Shown here: in pieces, positions 16,928 through 25,545 of the stretch
Numbering within the stretch: the first letter of the stretch is position 1
How the letters are laid out: every line of letters starts with the position of its first letter
Source: an uncultured Paracoccaceae bacterium
Lineage (GTDB): Bacteria > Pseudomonadota > Alphaproteobacteria > Rhodobacterales > Rhodobacteraceae
Length of the DNA stretch: 64,000 nt
Assembly (NCBI GenBank): GCA_947495295.1
Contig: CANLYJ010000001.1
Span: 992,001-1,056,000, forward strand
Reading direction: 5' to 3'
Notes under the pieces: generated by a model
What the model saw: the letters and a program-made list of their open reading frames with translations, nothing else
Databases searched by the model: none
What the model was told of the DNA's origin: nothing
Program-made: the position numbers and the translations under genes

Positions 16928-17290
16928 TTACATGAAGCCGAGTTCAAGCCGCGCCTCATCAGACATCATATCCATGCCCCATTGCGGTTCAAACGTCATC
17001 TCCACATCGACCTGTTTGACACCGGGCAGCGGTTCGATCGCGTCAGCGACCCAACCAGGCATTTCGCCCGCAACGGGGCAGCCCGGTGCCGTCAGCGTCA
17101 TGATCACGTTCACGGCGTTATCTTCTTTGATATCAATGGTGTAGATCAGGCCAAGATCATAGATATTCACCGGGATTTCAGGGTCATAGACGGACCGGCA
17201 GGCACCCACGATATCCTCGTAAAGCGGATGTTCGGTGGTTGATGGCGCGATCATTGGGGCGCCTTCAAGCTGGCTGTTGGTGTCGGTCAT
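16928..17290 (-). CDS. DUF59/MIP18-family Fe-S assembly protein (SufT-like)
   Basis: A 120-residue protein. The DUF59 core runs from about residue 22: DPEIPVNIYDLGLIYTIDI, then TLTAPGCPVAGEMPGWV with the single conserved Cys. These proteins help insert Fe-S clusters and are usually encoded with suf genes; a sufA-like gene lies 1.6 kb downstream. The start at 17290 has GGAGCGG upstream; earlier in-frame codons to 17545 give a basic, low-complexity sequence not seen in the family. Confidence 0.85.
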   Translation of the reverse strand: MTDTNSQLEGAPMIAPSTTEHPLYEDIVGACRSVYDPEIPVNIYDLGLIYTIDIKEDNAVNVIMTLTAPGCPVAGEMPGWVADAIEPLPGVKQVDVEMTFEPQWGMDMMSDEARLELGFM

Positions 17291-17520
17291 CTGTCCGCTC
17301 CGGTTATTCCTGAGTGAATATATAGGGTTCAGGATGAGGGGCGTAAAGGGGCCGAAAAACACTGTCGGCAAAGCGTCGGCCAAACGTCGGCAATGCGTCG
17401 GACCCTTGCGTGCTGTCGGGTTAACAGATGATGAAACTGTTGGCTTGTCTCGCCAGATCCCGGCGGGTGGATCGTTCGGCGCTATACGGCCATGTCTTGG
17501 CAAGCTGCGCGTTTTGTACC

Positions 17521-18657
17521 ATGACGCAGCCCATGACATTCTCATTCGCCCTGAACGCCACCGATGGCAAAGCCCGCACCGGTCTCATTTCGACCCCGCG
17601 CGGTGACATTCGTACACCCGCTTTTATGCCCGTCGGCACCGCCGCCACGGTGAAGGCGATGATGCCCGAAAGCGTTGCCGCGACCGGTGCTGATATCCTG
17701 CTTGGCAATACCTATCACCTGATGCTGCGCCCGACGGCGGAGCGGATCGATCGCCTTGGCGGTCTGCACAAGTTCATGAACTGGGATAAGCCTATCCTGA
17801 CCGATAGCGGCGGTTTTCAGGTCATGTCCCTGTCCGATCTACGCAAGCTGACCGAAGAGGGCGTGACGTTTAAATCCCATATTGATGGATCAAAGCATCA
17901 TTTGACCCCGGAGCGGTCGATGGAAATCCAAAAGTTGCTGGGTTCGGATATTGTCATGTGTTTTGATGAATGCCCTGCCTTGCCTGCGGATCGTGCCCGC
18001 ATCACCGAGAGTATGGCGCTTTCGATGCGCTGGGCGCAGCGGTCGCGCGATGCGTTTGGGGATCGCCCCGGACATGCGCTGTTTGGTATTCAACAGGGTG
18101 GGCTGGAAGAGGATTTGCGCGGGCAGAGTGCCGAGGCCCTGCGCGCCATTGAATTTGATGGCTATGCCGTCGGCGGTCTGGCCGTGGGCGAAGGGCAGGA
18201 GGCGATGTTTTCAGTCCTTGATTTCGCGCCGGATCAACTGCCCACGGACAAGCCCCGTTACCTGATGGGTGTGGGCAAGCCCGATGATATTGTCGGCGCT
18301 GTGAAACGTGGCATTGATATGATGGATTGTGTGCTGCCCAGCCGATCCGGTCGCACAGGGCAGGTCTTTACCCGGCGCGGCGTGGTCAACATCAAGAATG
18401 CCCGCCATGCCGATGATCCGCGCCCTTTGGATGAGGCGTGTACGTGCCCCGCCTGCACGAACTATTCCCGCGCGTATCTGCATCATGTGTTCCGCGCCCA
18501 AGAGATGATTTCAGGCATGCTGCTGACGTGGCACAACCTGCATTATTTTCAGGAGATCATGCAGGGTATGCGGGATGCGATTGCGTCTGGCGGCTTTGCG
18601 TCCTGGGAGGCCGACTTTCACGCGCAAAGGGCGCTTGGCGATATCGCACCGATCTGA
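17521..18657 (+). CDS. tgt: tRNA-guanine transglycosylase
   Basis: A 378-residue enzyme that swaps guanine-34 for a queuosine precursor in GUN-anticodon tRNAs. Signatures are [11 protein letters not shown], the GGLAVGE loop, [12 protein letters not shown] with the catalytic nucleophile Asp region, and the zinc site [16 protein letters not shown] (three Cys and one His). The start at 17521 gives the normal family length; the in-frame extension to 17428 is not conserved. queA, the next step in the pathway, is also in the window but 34 kb away. Confidence 0.95.
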   Translation: MTQPMTFSFALNATDGKARTGLISTPRGDIRTPAFMPVGTAATVKAMMPESVAATGADILLGNTYHLMLRPTAERIDRLGGLHKFMNWDKPILTDSGGFQVMSLSDLRKLTEEGVTFKSHIDGSKHHLTPERSMEIQKLLGSDIVMCFDECPALPADRARITESMALSMRWAQRSRDAFGDRPGHALFGIQQGGLEEDLRGQSAEALRAIEFDGYAVGGLAVGEGQEAMFSVLDFAPDQLPTDKPRYLMGVGKPDDIVGAVKRGIDMMDCVLPSRSGRTGQVFTRRGVVNIKNARHADDPRPLDEACTCPACTNYSRAYLHHVFRAQEMISGMLLTWHNLHYFQEIMQGMRDAIASGGFASWEADFHAQRALGDIAPI

Positions 18658-18941
18658 GGTCAGGATTTCCTGACCTGTCCATAAACACCGGTTTTACGTA
18701 ACGTCACATCATTGAGAGTGAACGAGTTCTACGGTGTCTTTTAAGTATCTCATTTTTATTGTGATGGTGGCGGCCAGTGTGGTGTTGGCCGCCCCATCGC
18801 TGGCTTGATCTGCCGAAATCTGCTAAGACGGACGCATAAAATGTCCGATTTCAGCCAAAGATTCACCTTTTCGCGTTTGTATGCTTGCGGCGGGCGTCGC
18901 TGACAGGCAGTTTGCCGCAAAACACTCATGTCTGGTTGAAT
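18658..18941 (+). other. tgt-lon intergenic region with a possible 24-residue ORF
   Basis: The gap between tgt and lon holds no standard gene. A short reading frame (GTG at 18734, stop at 18806-18808) would encode 24 residues: VSFKYLIFIVMVAASVV followed by LAAPSLA. This looks like a lone signal peptide or single membrane helix, with no strong Shine-Dalgarno. Such tiny hydrophobic ORFs exist in Rhodobacteraceae, but coding is unproved. The lon leader hairpin begins at 18942. Confidence 0.3.
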
Positions 18942-18983
18942 CGCCTCCTCATCAACCCCACATGTTGATGCCGAGAGGAGACG
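18942..18983 (+). promoter_or_regulatory. lon leader hairpin that covers a Shine-Dalgarno
   Basis: CGcCTCCTCATCAAC (18942-18956) pairs with GTTGAT (18964-18969) and GAGGAGaCG (18975-18983), leaving a 7-base loop and a 5-base bulge. The GAGGAG on the 3' arm is a near-perfect Shine-Dalgarno placed 7 bases before the ATG at 18988, which is in frame with lon. Folding would hide it. An RNA thermometer-like role for a heat-shock protease gene is a natural inference. Confidence 0.5.
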
Positions 18984-19038
18984 CCCCATGTTGCCGCTAA
19001 AGCGGGGCCGGAGCGTCTTGCCAAAAAAGGAAAAGAGC

Positions 19039-21444
19039 ATGCAAGAACCGTTGAGTTCATCCTATCCTGTCCTGCCGCTGCGCGATATTGTGGTGTTCCC
19101 CCATATGATTGTGCCGTTGTTTGTCGGCCGGGAAAAATCCGTCCGTGCATTGGAAGAGGTGATGCAGGACGACAAGCAGATCCTGCTGTCCAGCCAGATT
19201 GATCCCGGGCAGGACGATCCCGATCAGGATGGCATCTACAAGGCTGGTGTTCTGGCCAATGTGTTGCAACTGCTGAAACTGCCCGATGGCACTGTAAAAG
19301 TGCTGGTCGAAGGCCGTGGCCGTGTGCGCATTACGGATTTCATCGAAAACGAGAACTTCTTTGAAGCTTCCGCCGAATATCTGACCGAAATCCCTGGCGA
19401 TGATGCCGAGGTTGAGGCGTTGGTGCGCAATGTGTCGGTGGAGTTTGAGCGTTACGCCAAGATCAAGAAAAACATCCCCGAAGAGGCCATGGCCGCTGTC
19501 GGTGAGGCAACCGAGCCTGCGAAACTGGCCGATCTGGTCGCCGGGCATCTGGGTATTGAGGTTGACCAGAAGCAAGGTCTGTTGGAAACGCTGTCCGTGT
19601 CAGAGCGCCTTGAGAAGGTGTTTGGCATGATGCAGGGCGAAATGTCTGTTCTGCAGGTCGAGAAAAAGATCAAGACCCGTGTCAAAACCCAAATGGAGCG
19701 CACCCAGCGCGAATATTATCTGAATGAGCAGATGAAGGCCATTCAGAAGGAGTTGGGTGACGGCGAGGAAGGCCAGAACGAGGTCGCTGAACTGGAAGCC
19801 AAGATCGCGGAAACCAAACTGTCTAAGGAAGCCCGCGAAAAGGTCGATGCAGAGCTGAAAAAGCTCAAGAACATGTCGCCGATGTCGGCCGAGGCGACCG
19901 TTGTGCGCAACTATCTGGATTGGATTTTGGCGGTGCCGTGGGGCGTGAAGTCACGCACCAAGAAGAACCTGAACAACGCGCAGGATGTGTTGGATAACGA
20001 CCATTACGGCCTTGAGAAGGTCAAGGAACGGATCGTTGAATATCTGGCCGTGCAGCAGCGTTCGGCCAAGCTGAAAGGCCCGATCATGTGTCTGGTCGGC
20101 CCTCCCGGTGTGGGTAAAACCAGCCTGGGCAAATCGGTGGCCAAGGCCACGGGGCGCGAATTCATTCGCATCTCGCTGGGTGGTGTGCGTGATGAAAGCG
20201 AAATTCGCGGTCACCGTCGGACTTACATTGGTTCCATGCCTGGCAAGATCATTCAGGCGCTGAAGAAGGCCAAGACGACAAATCCGCTGATCCTGCTGGA
20301 TGAGATTGACAAGATGGGTCAGGATTTCCGGGGTGATCCGGCGTCGGCCATGTTGGAAGTGCTGGACCCGGAACAAAACTCGACCTTTGTCGATCACTAT
20401 CTGGAGGTCGAATATGACCTGTCTAATGTGATGTTCCTGACGACGGCCAACTCTTACAATATGCCTGGCCCGCTATTGGATCGGATGGAGATCATTTCGC
20501 TGTCGGGTTATACCGAGGATGAAAAGGTCGAGATCGCCAAGCAGCATCTGCTGCCCAAGGTCATGAAAAACCACGGGTTGAAAGACAAGGAATTCAGCGT
20601 CGCTGATGATGCCTTGGTGTCGATGGTTCGGGTTTATACCCGTGAGGCTGGCGTCCGGAATATGGAACGCGAGCTGGCCAAGGTTGCCCGTAAAGCGGTC
20701 ACAAAGCTAGTGAAGAAAGAGGCGGAACGCATTGAAGTGAATGCGGAAAACCTGTCTGACTTCCTTGGCGTTGAAAAGCACCGCTTTGGTCTGGCTGAAG
20801 AGGCGGATCAGGTTGGTGTTGTCACCGGGCTGGCCTGGACATCGGTTGGTGGGGAGCTTTTGAATATCGAAGCGCTGCGCCTGCCGGGCAAAGGCCGGAT
20901 GAAGACAACCGGGAAACTGGGCGATGTGATGAAAGAGTCCATCGACGCGGCCTCTTCTTACGTGCGTTCCATCGCGCCCGAGATCGGGGTGAAGCCGCCG
21001 AAATTCGACGCGATTGATATCCACGTTCACGTCCCTGATGGGGCGACGCCCAAGGATGGCCCCTCTGCCGGTTTGGCGATGGTCACATCGATTGTGTCGG
21101 TGTTGACGGGTATTCCCGTGCGCAAGGATATCGCCATGACGGGCGAGGTATCGTTGCGTGGTAACGCCATGCCCATCGGTGGTTTGAAGGAAAAACTGCT
21201 GGCCGCACTGCGCGGGGGGATTACAACGGTGCTGATCCCGCAGGATAACGCCAAGGACCTGCCGGAAATTCCCGATAACGTGAAAGAGGGGCTGACCATC
21301 ATTCCCGTCAAACACGTATCTGAGGTGTTGGAACATGCGTTGGTCCGCAAGCCGGAACCCATTGAGTGGGATGAGGCGGCAGAAGAAGCGGCCGCCGCAG
21401 CGTTGAAGGCAGGGTCGGAAGGCGAGGGTGCGCGCGCGCATTAA
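19039..21444 (+). CDS. lon: ATP-dependent protease Lon
   Basis: An 801-residue cytoplasmic AAA+ protease of normal length. The LAN/substrate domain (about 10-205) starts YPVLPLRDIVVFPHMIVPLFVGREKS. Walker A is GPPGVGKTSLGKS, Walker B ILLDEIDK, and the C-terminal proteolytic domain has the Ser-Lys dyad in PKDGPSAGLAM and GLKEKLLAA. The start at 19039 (AAGGAAAAGAG upstream) gives the family's usual MQEPL beginning. An in-frame ATG at 18988 with a better but hairpin-hidden GAGGAG would add 17 basic residues. Lon degrades misfolded and regulatory proteins. A strong terminator follows. Confidence 0.96.
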   Translation: MQEPLSSSYPVLPLRDIVVFPHMIVPLFVGREKSVRALEEVMQDDKQILLSSQIDPGQDDPDQDGIYKAGVLANVLQLLKLPDGTVKVLVEGRGRVRITDFIENENFFEASAEYLTEIPGDDAEVEALVRNVSVEFERYAKIKKNIPEEAMAAVGEATEPAKLADLVAGHLGIEVDQKQGLLETLSVSERLEKVFGMMQGEMSVLQVEKKIKTRVKTQMERTQREYYLNEQMKAIQKELGDGEEGQNEVAELEAKIAETKLSKEAREKVDAELKKLKNMSPMSAEATVVRNYLDWILAVPWGVKSRTKKNLNNAQDVLDNDHYGLEKVKERIVEYLAVQQRSAKLKGPIMCLVGPPGVGKTSLGKSVAKATGREFIRISLGGVRDESEIRGHRRTYIGSMPGKIIQALKKAKTTNPLILLDEIDKMGQDFRGDPASAMLEVLDPEQNSTFVDHYLEVEYDLSNVMFLTTANSYNMPGPLLDRMEIISLSGYTEDEKVEIAKQHLLPKVMKNHGLKDKEFSVADDALVSMVRVYTREAGVRNMERELAKVARKAVTKLVKKEAERIEVNAENLSDFLGVEKHRFGLAEEADQVGVVTGLAWTSVGGELLNIEALRLPGKGRMKTTGKLGDVMKESIDAASSYVRSIAPEIGVKPPKFDAIDIHVHVPDGATPKDGPSAGLAMVTSIVSVLTGIPVRKDIAMTGEVSLRGNAMPIGGLKEKLLAALRGGITTVLIPQDNAKDLPEIPDNVKEGLTIIPVKHVSEVLEHALVRKPEPIEWDEAAEEAAAAALKAGSEGEGARAH

Positions 21445-21469
21445 CCCTTGATACAGAAAAAAGATCAGA

Positions 21470-21500
21470 AAGGCGCGCCGTGATCGGCGCGCCTTCTTTG
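21470..21500 (+). terminator. Rho-independent terminator after lon
   Basis: A perfect 10-bp stem, AAGGCGCGCC (21470-21479) with GGCGCGCCTT (21486-21495), surrounds the loop GTGATC and is followed by CTTTGATT. It ends the lon transcript, so the next gene needs its own promoter. Confidence 0.85.
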
Positions 21501-21572
21501 ATTGGATGCTGCTGTTAAGGGAACCTTTGCACCTTTTGCGGTAGAACCCGGAAATCGCTGGGGTATGGCCGC

Positions 21573-22745
21573 ATGGAAGCATTTGCGAACGGGACTGCTT
21601 GGCGCGCATGCGCGCTGGCCCTGGCGGTTGCGGTCGTTATCGGCCCGGTTTTGACGGTTATCAATCAGTTTGATGCTGTCCCTGGTGATGGCCCGTTTCG
21701 CTGGGCTGGTTTTGGTGCAACGATATGTGCCGTTTTTCTGGCCACCTTGATATCGGCGCTTCTGACGCGACGATCTGAACAGGCGGCGTTGTCGGCGGTT
21801 CGGCATTGTCATGGCGCAGAATTGGCAGAGGTTTCCGGCCGGCTTGACGACATGTCTCGGGAGGTTGAAATCGCACGCGAACAGGCGGCAATGCTTGCCC
21901 TTGCCCACCAAAGTGATGCTTGCACGCAGGTTGCGATCAAGACTGTGCAGCAGATCTACATGAATGCCCGCGGTGTGAATGAAAGCTCCGTCGAACGGGT
22001 GCAGTTCATTGCGGGGCTGATTGCCCGGTTTGAAAACATCCGCAAAAGCGTGACACAGTTGCAGACGGATGCAGAGAAGACCGGCAGCGCGTTGGACGTT
22101 GTGGATAGCGGATCTGCCGATATCTCGACCGGTATATCGGATATGATCGGTGGCTCGGATCAATTGTCGGACGCGGCTGTCCACCTGGCCGCCTTGCGCG
22201 GTGATTTCGACACGAATTTCGATGCCGTGCATCAAGCCACGCGCGTTGTGTCAGATCTTGCCCTGCAAATCCGGCTTTTGGCGTTGAACGCATCGGTGGA
22301 GGCTGCAAATGCAGGCGATGCTGGCAAAGGTTTTGGTGTCATTGCAATGGAGGTGCGCGAACTGGCTGTCAGGGCGGGTCAGGATGTGGACCGCATCAAC
22401 AGTGTTTTGGCAGCGCTGGAGGCCGTTCAGAAACAGGTTACCGATCAGATGAGTAATGTCGAAAATTGCATCGCGGAAAATCGCAGCCGGGCCGGGGACT
22501 GCGCGGCGCTGTCTGATCGGGCCGGGGAGCATCTGGGCCAGTTGAGTGGGCAGATGCGCGACTTTCATGCCGATATCGCATCGCAATTGCCGCAGCTTCT
22601 GGCGCTGATTGATGGTGTGCGCGAGATCAAACAGAATACCGAAGCCGCCGTTGACGGATCCGCGCGCAACATGGCGTTATGTGAGGATGCTATCGCGGTG
22701 CTTGGCCCGGCGAAGAGGCGAGGCGCGCATTCTGTTGCAGCGTAG
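21573..22745 (+). CDS. Orphan methyl-accepting-chemotaxis-like membrane protein
   Basis: A 390-residue protein. Two hydrophobic segments near the N terminus (about 10-30 and 45-65) flank a very short loop, so there is no periplasmic sensor domain and no HAMP is seen. The cytoplasmic part is coiled-coil. It contains a recognisable MCP hairpin tip, RLLALNASVEAANAGDAGKGFGVIAMEVREL, starting about residue 233, close to the canonical sequence that contacts CheA/CheW. No che gene is nearby. It may join a distant chemosensory array or act in another pathway. Begins 128 bases after the lon stop. Confidence 0.8.
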   Translation: MEAFANGTAWRACALALAVAVVIGPVLTVINQFDAVPGDGPFRWAGFGATICAVFLATLISALLTRRSEQAALSAVRHCHGAELAEVSGRLDDMSREVEIAREQAAMLALAHQSDACTQVAIKTVQQIYMNARGVNESSVERVQFIAGLIARFENIRKSVTQLQTDAEKTGSALDVVDSGSADISTGISDMIGGSDQLSDAAVHLAALRGDFDTNFDAVHQATRVVSDLALQIRLLALNASVEAANAGDAGKGFGVIAMEVRELAVRAGQDVDRINSVLAALEAVQKQVTDQMSNVENCIAENRSRAGDCAALSDRAGEHLGQLSGQMRDFHADIASQLPQLLALIDGVREIKQNTEAAVDGSARNMALCEDAIAVLGPAKRRGAHSVAA

Positions 22746-22857
22746 CCGTTTGTGGCAGCGCGTTGTCTTTATGCCTGCGCACTGGCTGTGCTGCGCTGCA
22801 TTAGCGGTGGGCAGGAGGCGGTGGAGCAGTTAGGTTGCTGGCAAACAGGAGCCCCCC

Positions 22858-23163
22858 ATGTCAACCGAACCAACCACACCCAAAGAAACCTCCGCGCCCG
22901 CCGAAGACAGTAGTGAAATGATCAAGAAGCCGGAATTCCTGGAGCGGGTGATGGCCCGCACAGATGTGAAGAAACGGGATGCCAAACCTGCGATTGAAAC
23001 GGCTTTTGCTGTGTTGGTCGAAGCCTTGGCCGATGGCGAGGATGTGAACCTGCCGCCACTGGGTAAGTTGCGCGTTGTGCGCAGCAAAGATCTGGAAAGC
23101 GGTGCGCAGGTGATGACCCTGAAGCTGCGGACACCTAAAAACGCAACAAGGGCCGCCAAATAG
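22858..23163 (+). CDS. HU-family DNA-binding protein
   Basis: A 101-residue protein with a HU/IHF fold from about residue 21: helices around KKPEFLERVMARTDVKKRDAKPAIETAFAVLVEALADGE, then NLPPLGKLRVV and a shortened beta-arm region ending KLRTPK. The first 20 residues form an acidic/Pro-rich tail not found in classical HU. The arm lacks the usual GRNPxTG motif, so DNA bending may differ from HupB. CAGGAG precedes the ATG. Lies downstream of lon and the MCP-like gene and just before a tRNA-Val. Confidence 0.82.
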   Translation: MSTEPTTPKETSAPAEDSSEMIKKPEFLERVMARTDVKKRDAKPAIETAFAVLVEALADGEDVNLPPLGKLRVVRSKDLESGAQVMTLKLRTPKNATRAAK

Positions 23164-23205
23164 GGGCTTGCGGCACCCCGTTATGGCGACTAAATCTGCG
23201 CGAAC

Positions 23206-23280
23206 GGGTGATTAGCTCAGTGGTAGAGCGCTTCGTTCACATCGAAGATGTCAGGAGTTCAAATCTCTTATCACCCACCA
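23206..23280 (+). tRNA. tRNA-Val (anticodon CAC)
   Basis: A 75-base cloverleaf with acceptor GGGTGAT/ATCACCC, discriminator A and an encoded CCA. The anticodon stem CTTCG/CGAAG encloses the loop TTCACAT, giving anticodon CAC (codon GUG). The D-loop is one base shorter than in the second tRNA-Val, and the T-stem contains a G-U pair. Confidence 0.95.
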
Positions 23281-23303
23281 ATTTTCAGGTTTTCAGGTGA
23301 TCC

Positions 23304-23864
23304 ATGGACTTTCCGGAGCTTTACATTCTGCGCCACGGCGAGACTGAGTGGAACGCCGAAAATCGTATGCAGGGTGAGTTGAACTCGCCCCTGACCCCAA
23401 AAGGCGAAATGGATGCCGCGCGGCAGGGCGAGATTTTGGGTTCGCGTGATTTGGACGGGTTTTCATTTCTGACCAGCCCACAGGGTCGTGCCGTCCAGAC
23501 CGCTGGTATCGCATTGGCGCGGGTTGCGATGCATGTACGCACCGACGATCGTTTGCGCGAGATTGGTGTCGGCGATTGGTCCGGCGTGCTGCGTGACACC
23601 CTGCCGATGCCCGAAGGCAAGGACCCGTTCATGGCCCATTACGAGATTGCCCCGAATGGTGAAGGATTCGCGCGCCTTGAACAGCGTTGCCGTGGGTTTT
23701 TGGCTGATCTGACCGCGCCCGCCGTTCTTGTGACCCACGGGATCACCAGCCGTATGATCCGGTCATTGATTATTGGTGACAGTGCTTTGGCCGTGTCGAC
23801 GGTGCATGGCGGGCAGGGTTGTGTCTATCATCTGAAAGATGGTGTGCAGACACTGTTGGAATGA
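23304..23864 (+). CDS. Histidine phosphatase family protein (phosphoglycerate mutase-like)
   Basis: A 186-residue enzyme of the branch-1 histidine phosphatase superfamily. The phosphohistidine motif is LRHGETEWN (RHG at 10-12), an Arg lies in TSPQGRAVQTA, the acid Glu region is LREIGVGDWSG, and the second catalytic His is in VTHGITSRM. Resembles CobC/GpmB-type phosphatases; substrate not determined. It starts 23 bases after one tRNA-Val gene and ends 42 bases before another, so it may be read through from the tRNA promoter. Confidence 0.9.
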   Translation: MDFPELYILRHGETEWNAENRMQGELNSPLTPKGEMDAARQGEILGSRDLDGFSFLTSPQGRAVQTAGIALARVAMHVRTDDRLREIGVGDWSGVLRDTLPMPEGKDPFMAHYEIAPNGEGFARLEQRCRGFLADLTAPAVLVTHGITSRMIRSLIIGDSALAVSTVHGGQGCVYHLKDGVQTLLE

Positions 23865-23906
23865 GGCTTGCGCACGCCGCGCGACTGGTCTAAATCACCC
23901 CTCATC

Positions 23907-23982
<76 letters not shown>

Positions 23983-24004
23983 ATACCTCTCCGAATATAC
24001 GTCA

Positions 24005-24946
24005 CTACTCCGCCGCAGGCGCGTGAGGTGTCACCGGATAACGGTCAAGCCATTGCTGGATATCGGCTTGCCGTGTTTTGGCCACAGGAACGATGGTTCC
24101 GCCGATCAACCGAAGCGCGGGTCTGCCGTTTTGCTGGATCAGCATCGGTTGTGCCCTGGCGGACACCCACCATGACCGGTGCGGTTTGATCCCTTGATCC
24201 GGGATCGTTTGTGCAACCGCGTCCCCAAGCCGCCCCCGTACCGTGATTGTCCCGGTTGGGAGTGCAATTTGAACGTGGTGTTCTTGGGCCGCCATATAGA
24301 TGACATCGGCCAGGGGAAGTTGTTGATCGCCGAGTTTCAGCAGTTTGTCGGGTGTTTGTTGCGACGATGTCGGTTTTGAAAAGATGCCAGGCATCACGAA
24401 ACGTATGAAAAGCGTCTCGATCGCTAACCCCGCGCCCGTGATATTGAAGAAAAGTACGTACCAGGACTGCGATGGATCTGGCGGTGCCAGCGTTTCGATC
24501 AGTGTTTGCAGGCTGACAAACACGATCAGGAAGATCAGCGATGATGTGACCGGCGCATAAATCGGAAATCGCCCAAAGGTGGATTGCGTAAAGGAAAGCA
24601 GCGTGACCACCACGAACAGCATGGCGATGTAGAATCCGATAGCCCCGATCCAAAGCAGGAGTGCCATGCCAGGTCCGAGTGTGTCGCGGACTCCGCTTGG
24701 GTCGGCAACAAAGAGCAGGATAAAGCCAAGGCCCAGAAAGACCCGACTGCTTTTGTTTGCGAACATTTGCGTCAAACGCGACACGCTGACCGTGAATTTG
24801 CCGAAAAGCAGATCGTAAAATGCGACCTCACGGCAAAGTTGTGCGGGAATGTGGAGTGATCGTTTCAAAACAGGCTCATGGTTACTGGTGGAATCCGGTA
24901 GGTAGCGTGCAACCTGCGGCAAGAAAGTTTGTAAGATCAATGACAT
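24005..24946 (-). CDS. Membrane-bound LytTR-type DNA-binding protein
   Basis: About 313 residues. Four hydrophobic helices lie in the first two thirds (starting at SRVFLGLGFILLFVADPSG and including LLLWIGAIGFYIAMLFVVV and SSLIFLIVFVSL). A C-terminal LytTR domain covers about the last 100 residues: KLGDQQLPLADVIYMAAQEHHVQIAL, then a GIKPHRSWWVSA segment. A membrane-anchored LytTR regulator is common in Rhodobacteraceae; targets are unknown. The start is uncertain: I use the ATG at 24946, but homologous sequence seems to begin about 60 residues later. It lies between tRNA-Val and tRNA-Asp genes, antisense to them. Confidence 0.78.
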   Translation of the reverse strand: MSLILQTFLPQVARYLPDSTSNHEPVLKRSLHIPAQLCREVAFYDLLFGKFTVSVSRLTQMFANKSSRVFLGLGFILLFVADPSGVRDTLGPGMALLLWIGAIGFYIAMLFVVVTLLSFTQSTFGRFPIYAPVTSSLIFLIVFVSLQTLIETLAPPDPSQSWYVLFFNITGAGLAIETLFIRFVMPGIFSKPTSSQQTPDKLLKLGDQQLPLADVIYMAAQEHHVQIALPTGTITVRGRLGDAVAQTIPDQGIKPHRSWWVSARAQPMLIQQNGRPALRLIGGTIVPVAKTRQADIQQWLDRYPVTPHAPAAE

Positions 24947-25141
24947 GATCCCTATCAAAGGCTGTATCGGCGAGCAACATGGTTAATTTGTGCGCTCTTG
25001 CCGTATTTTTCGGGGCATAATGATGTTGAATTTCGGCCATATCTGATCTTGCACGACCCACCGATTTTGTAGGCTTGACCTTGACCAACCCGCCCCATAG
25101 AAGCGGCCCATGCAGCGCCAAGGTGCCTGCAAAAATGTCGC

Positions 25142-25218
25142 GCGGTTGTAGCTCAGTTGGTCAGAGTACCGGCCTGTCACGCCGGGGGTCGCGGGTTCGA
25201 GCCCCGTCAACCGCGCCA
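25142..25218 (+). tRNA. tRNA-Asp (anticodon GTC), copy 1
   Basis: A 77-base cloverleaf with acceptor GCGGTTG/CAACCGC, discriminator G and encoded CCA. Anticodon stem CCGGC/GCCGG encloses the loop CTGTCAC, anticodon GUC. As a GUN tRNA it is a substrate for the Tgt/QueA pathway encoded in this window. Confidence 0.96.
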
Positions 25219-25362
25219 CATCTTATCCTTAAAGTTTGGTGTTGATGCGCGATTGGGTATGATGATCGCATTTGTTGATCGCTGAACCCGCAGAAAAACT
25301 CTGCCGATGCGGTGATTTTCCGTTGACGCCTTCGCCAAGCCGGATTATCCCGCCCCCTACGC

Positions 25363-25439
25363 GCGGTTGTAGCTCAGTTGGTCAGAGTACCGGCCTGTCA
25401 CGCCGGGGGTCGCGGGTTCGAGCCCCGTCAACCGCGCCA
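25363..25439 (+). tRNA. tRNA-Asp (anticodon GTC), copy 2
   Basis: Identical over all 77 bases to the copy at 25142-25218. The 144 bases between the copies differ from the flanks of the first copy, so only the tRNA itself is duplicated or kept identical by gene conversion. A T-run follows the CCA directly (CTTTTTCC), which may serve as a simple terminator. Confidence 0.96.
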
Positions 25440-25513
25440 CTTTTTCCTGTAACCAAAGTTTTGCGTCGCCGTTACAATGATGGTGTGCTGCTGTCATATT
25501 GCGCGCTGATCCT

Positions 25514-25540
25514 GACCTTTCTTGGTTCTATAGAAAGGTC
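25514..25540 (+). promoter_or_regulatory. Perfect hairpin covering the phoD ribosome binding site
   Basis: GACCTTTCT (25514-25522) and AGAAAGGTC (25532-25540) form an uninterrupted 9-bp stem with a 9-base loop. The AAAGG in the 3' arm is the Shine-Dalgarno for the phoD ATG at 25546. A single Pho-box-like half site CTGTCAT (25491-25497) lies upstream. The arrangement suggests translational control or a DNA operator; which one is not settled. Confidence 0.5.
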
Positions 25541-25545
25541 AAAAA

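Noticed and set aside
20707..21609. 300-residue open frame antisense to the 3' part of lon
   Set aside because: Shadow frame that crosses the lon terminator; composition unlike a real protein.
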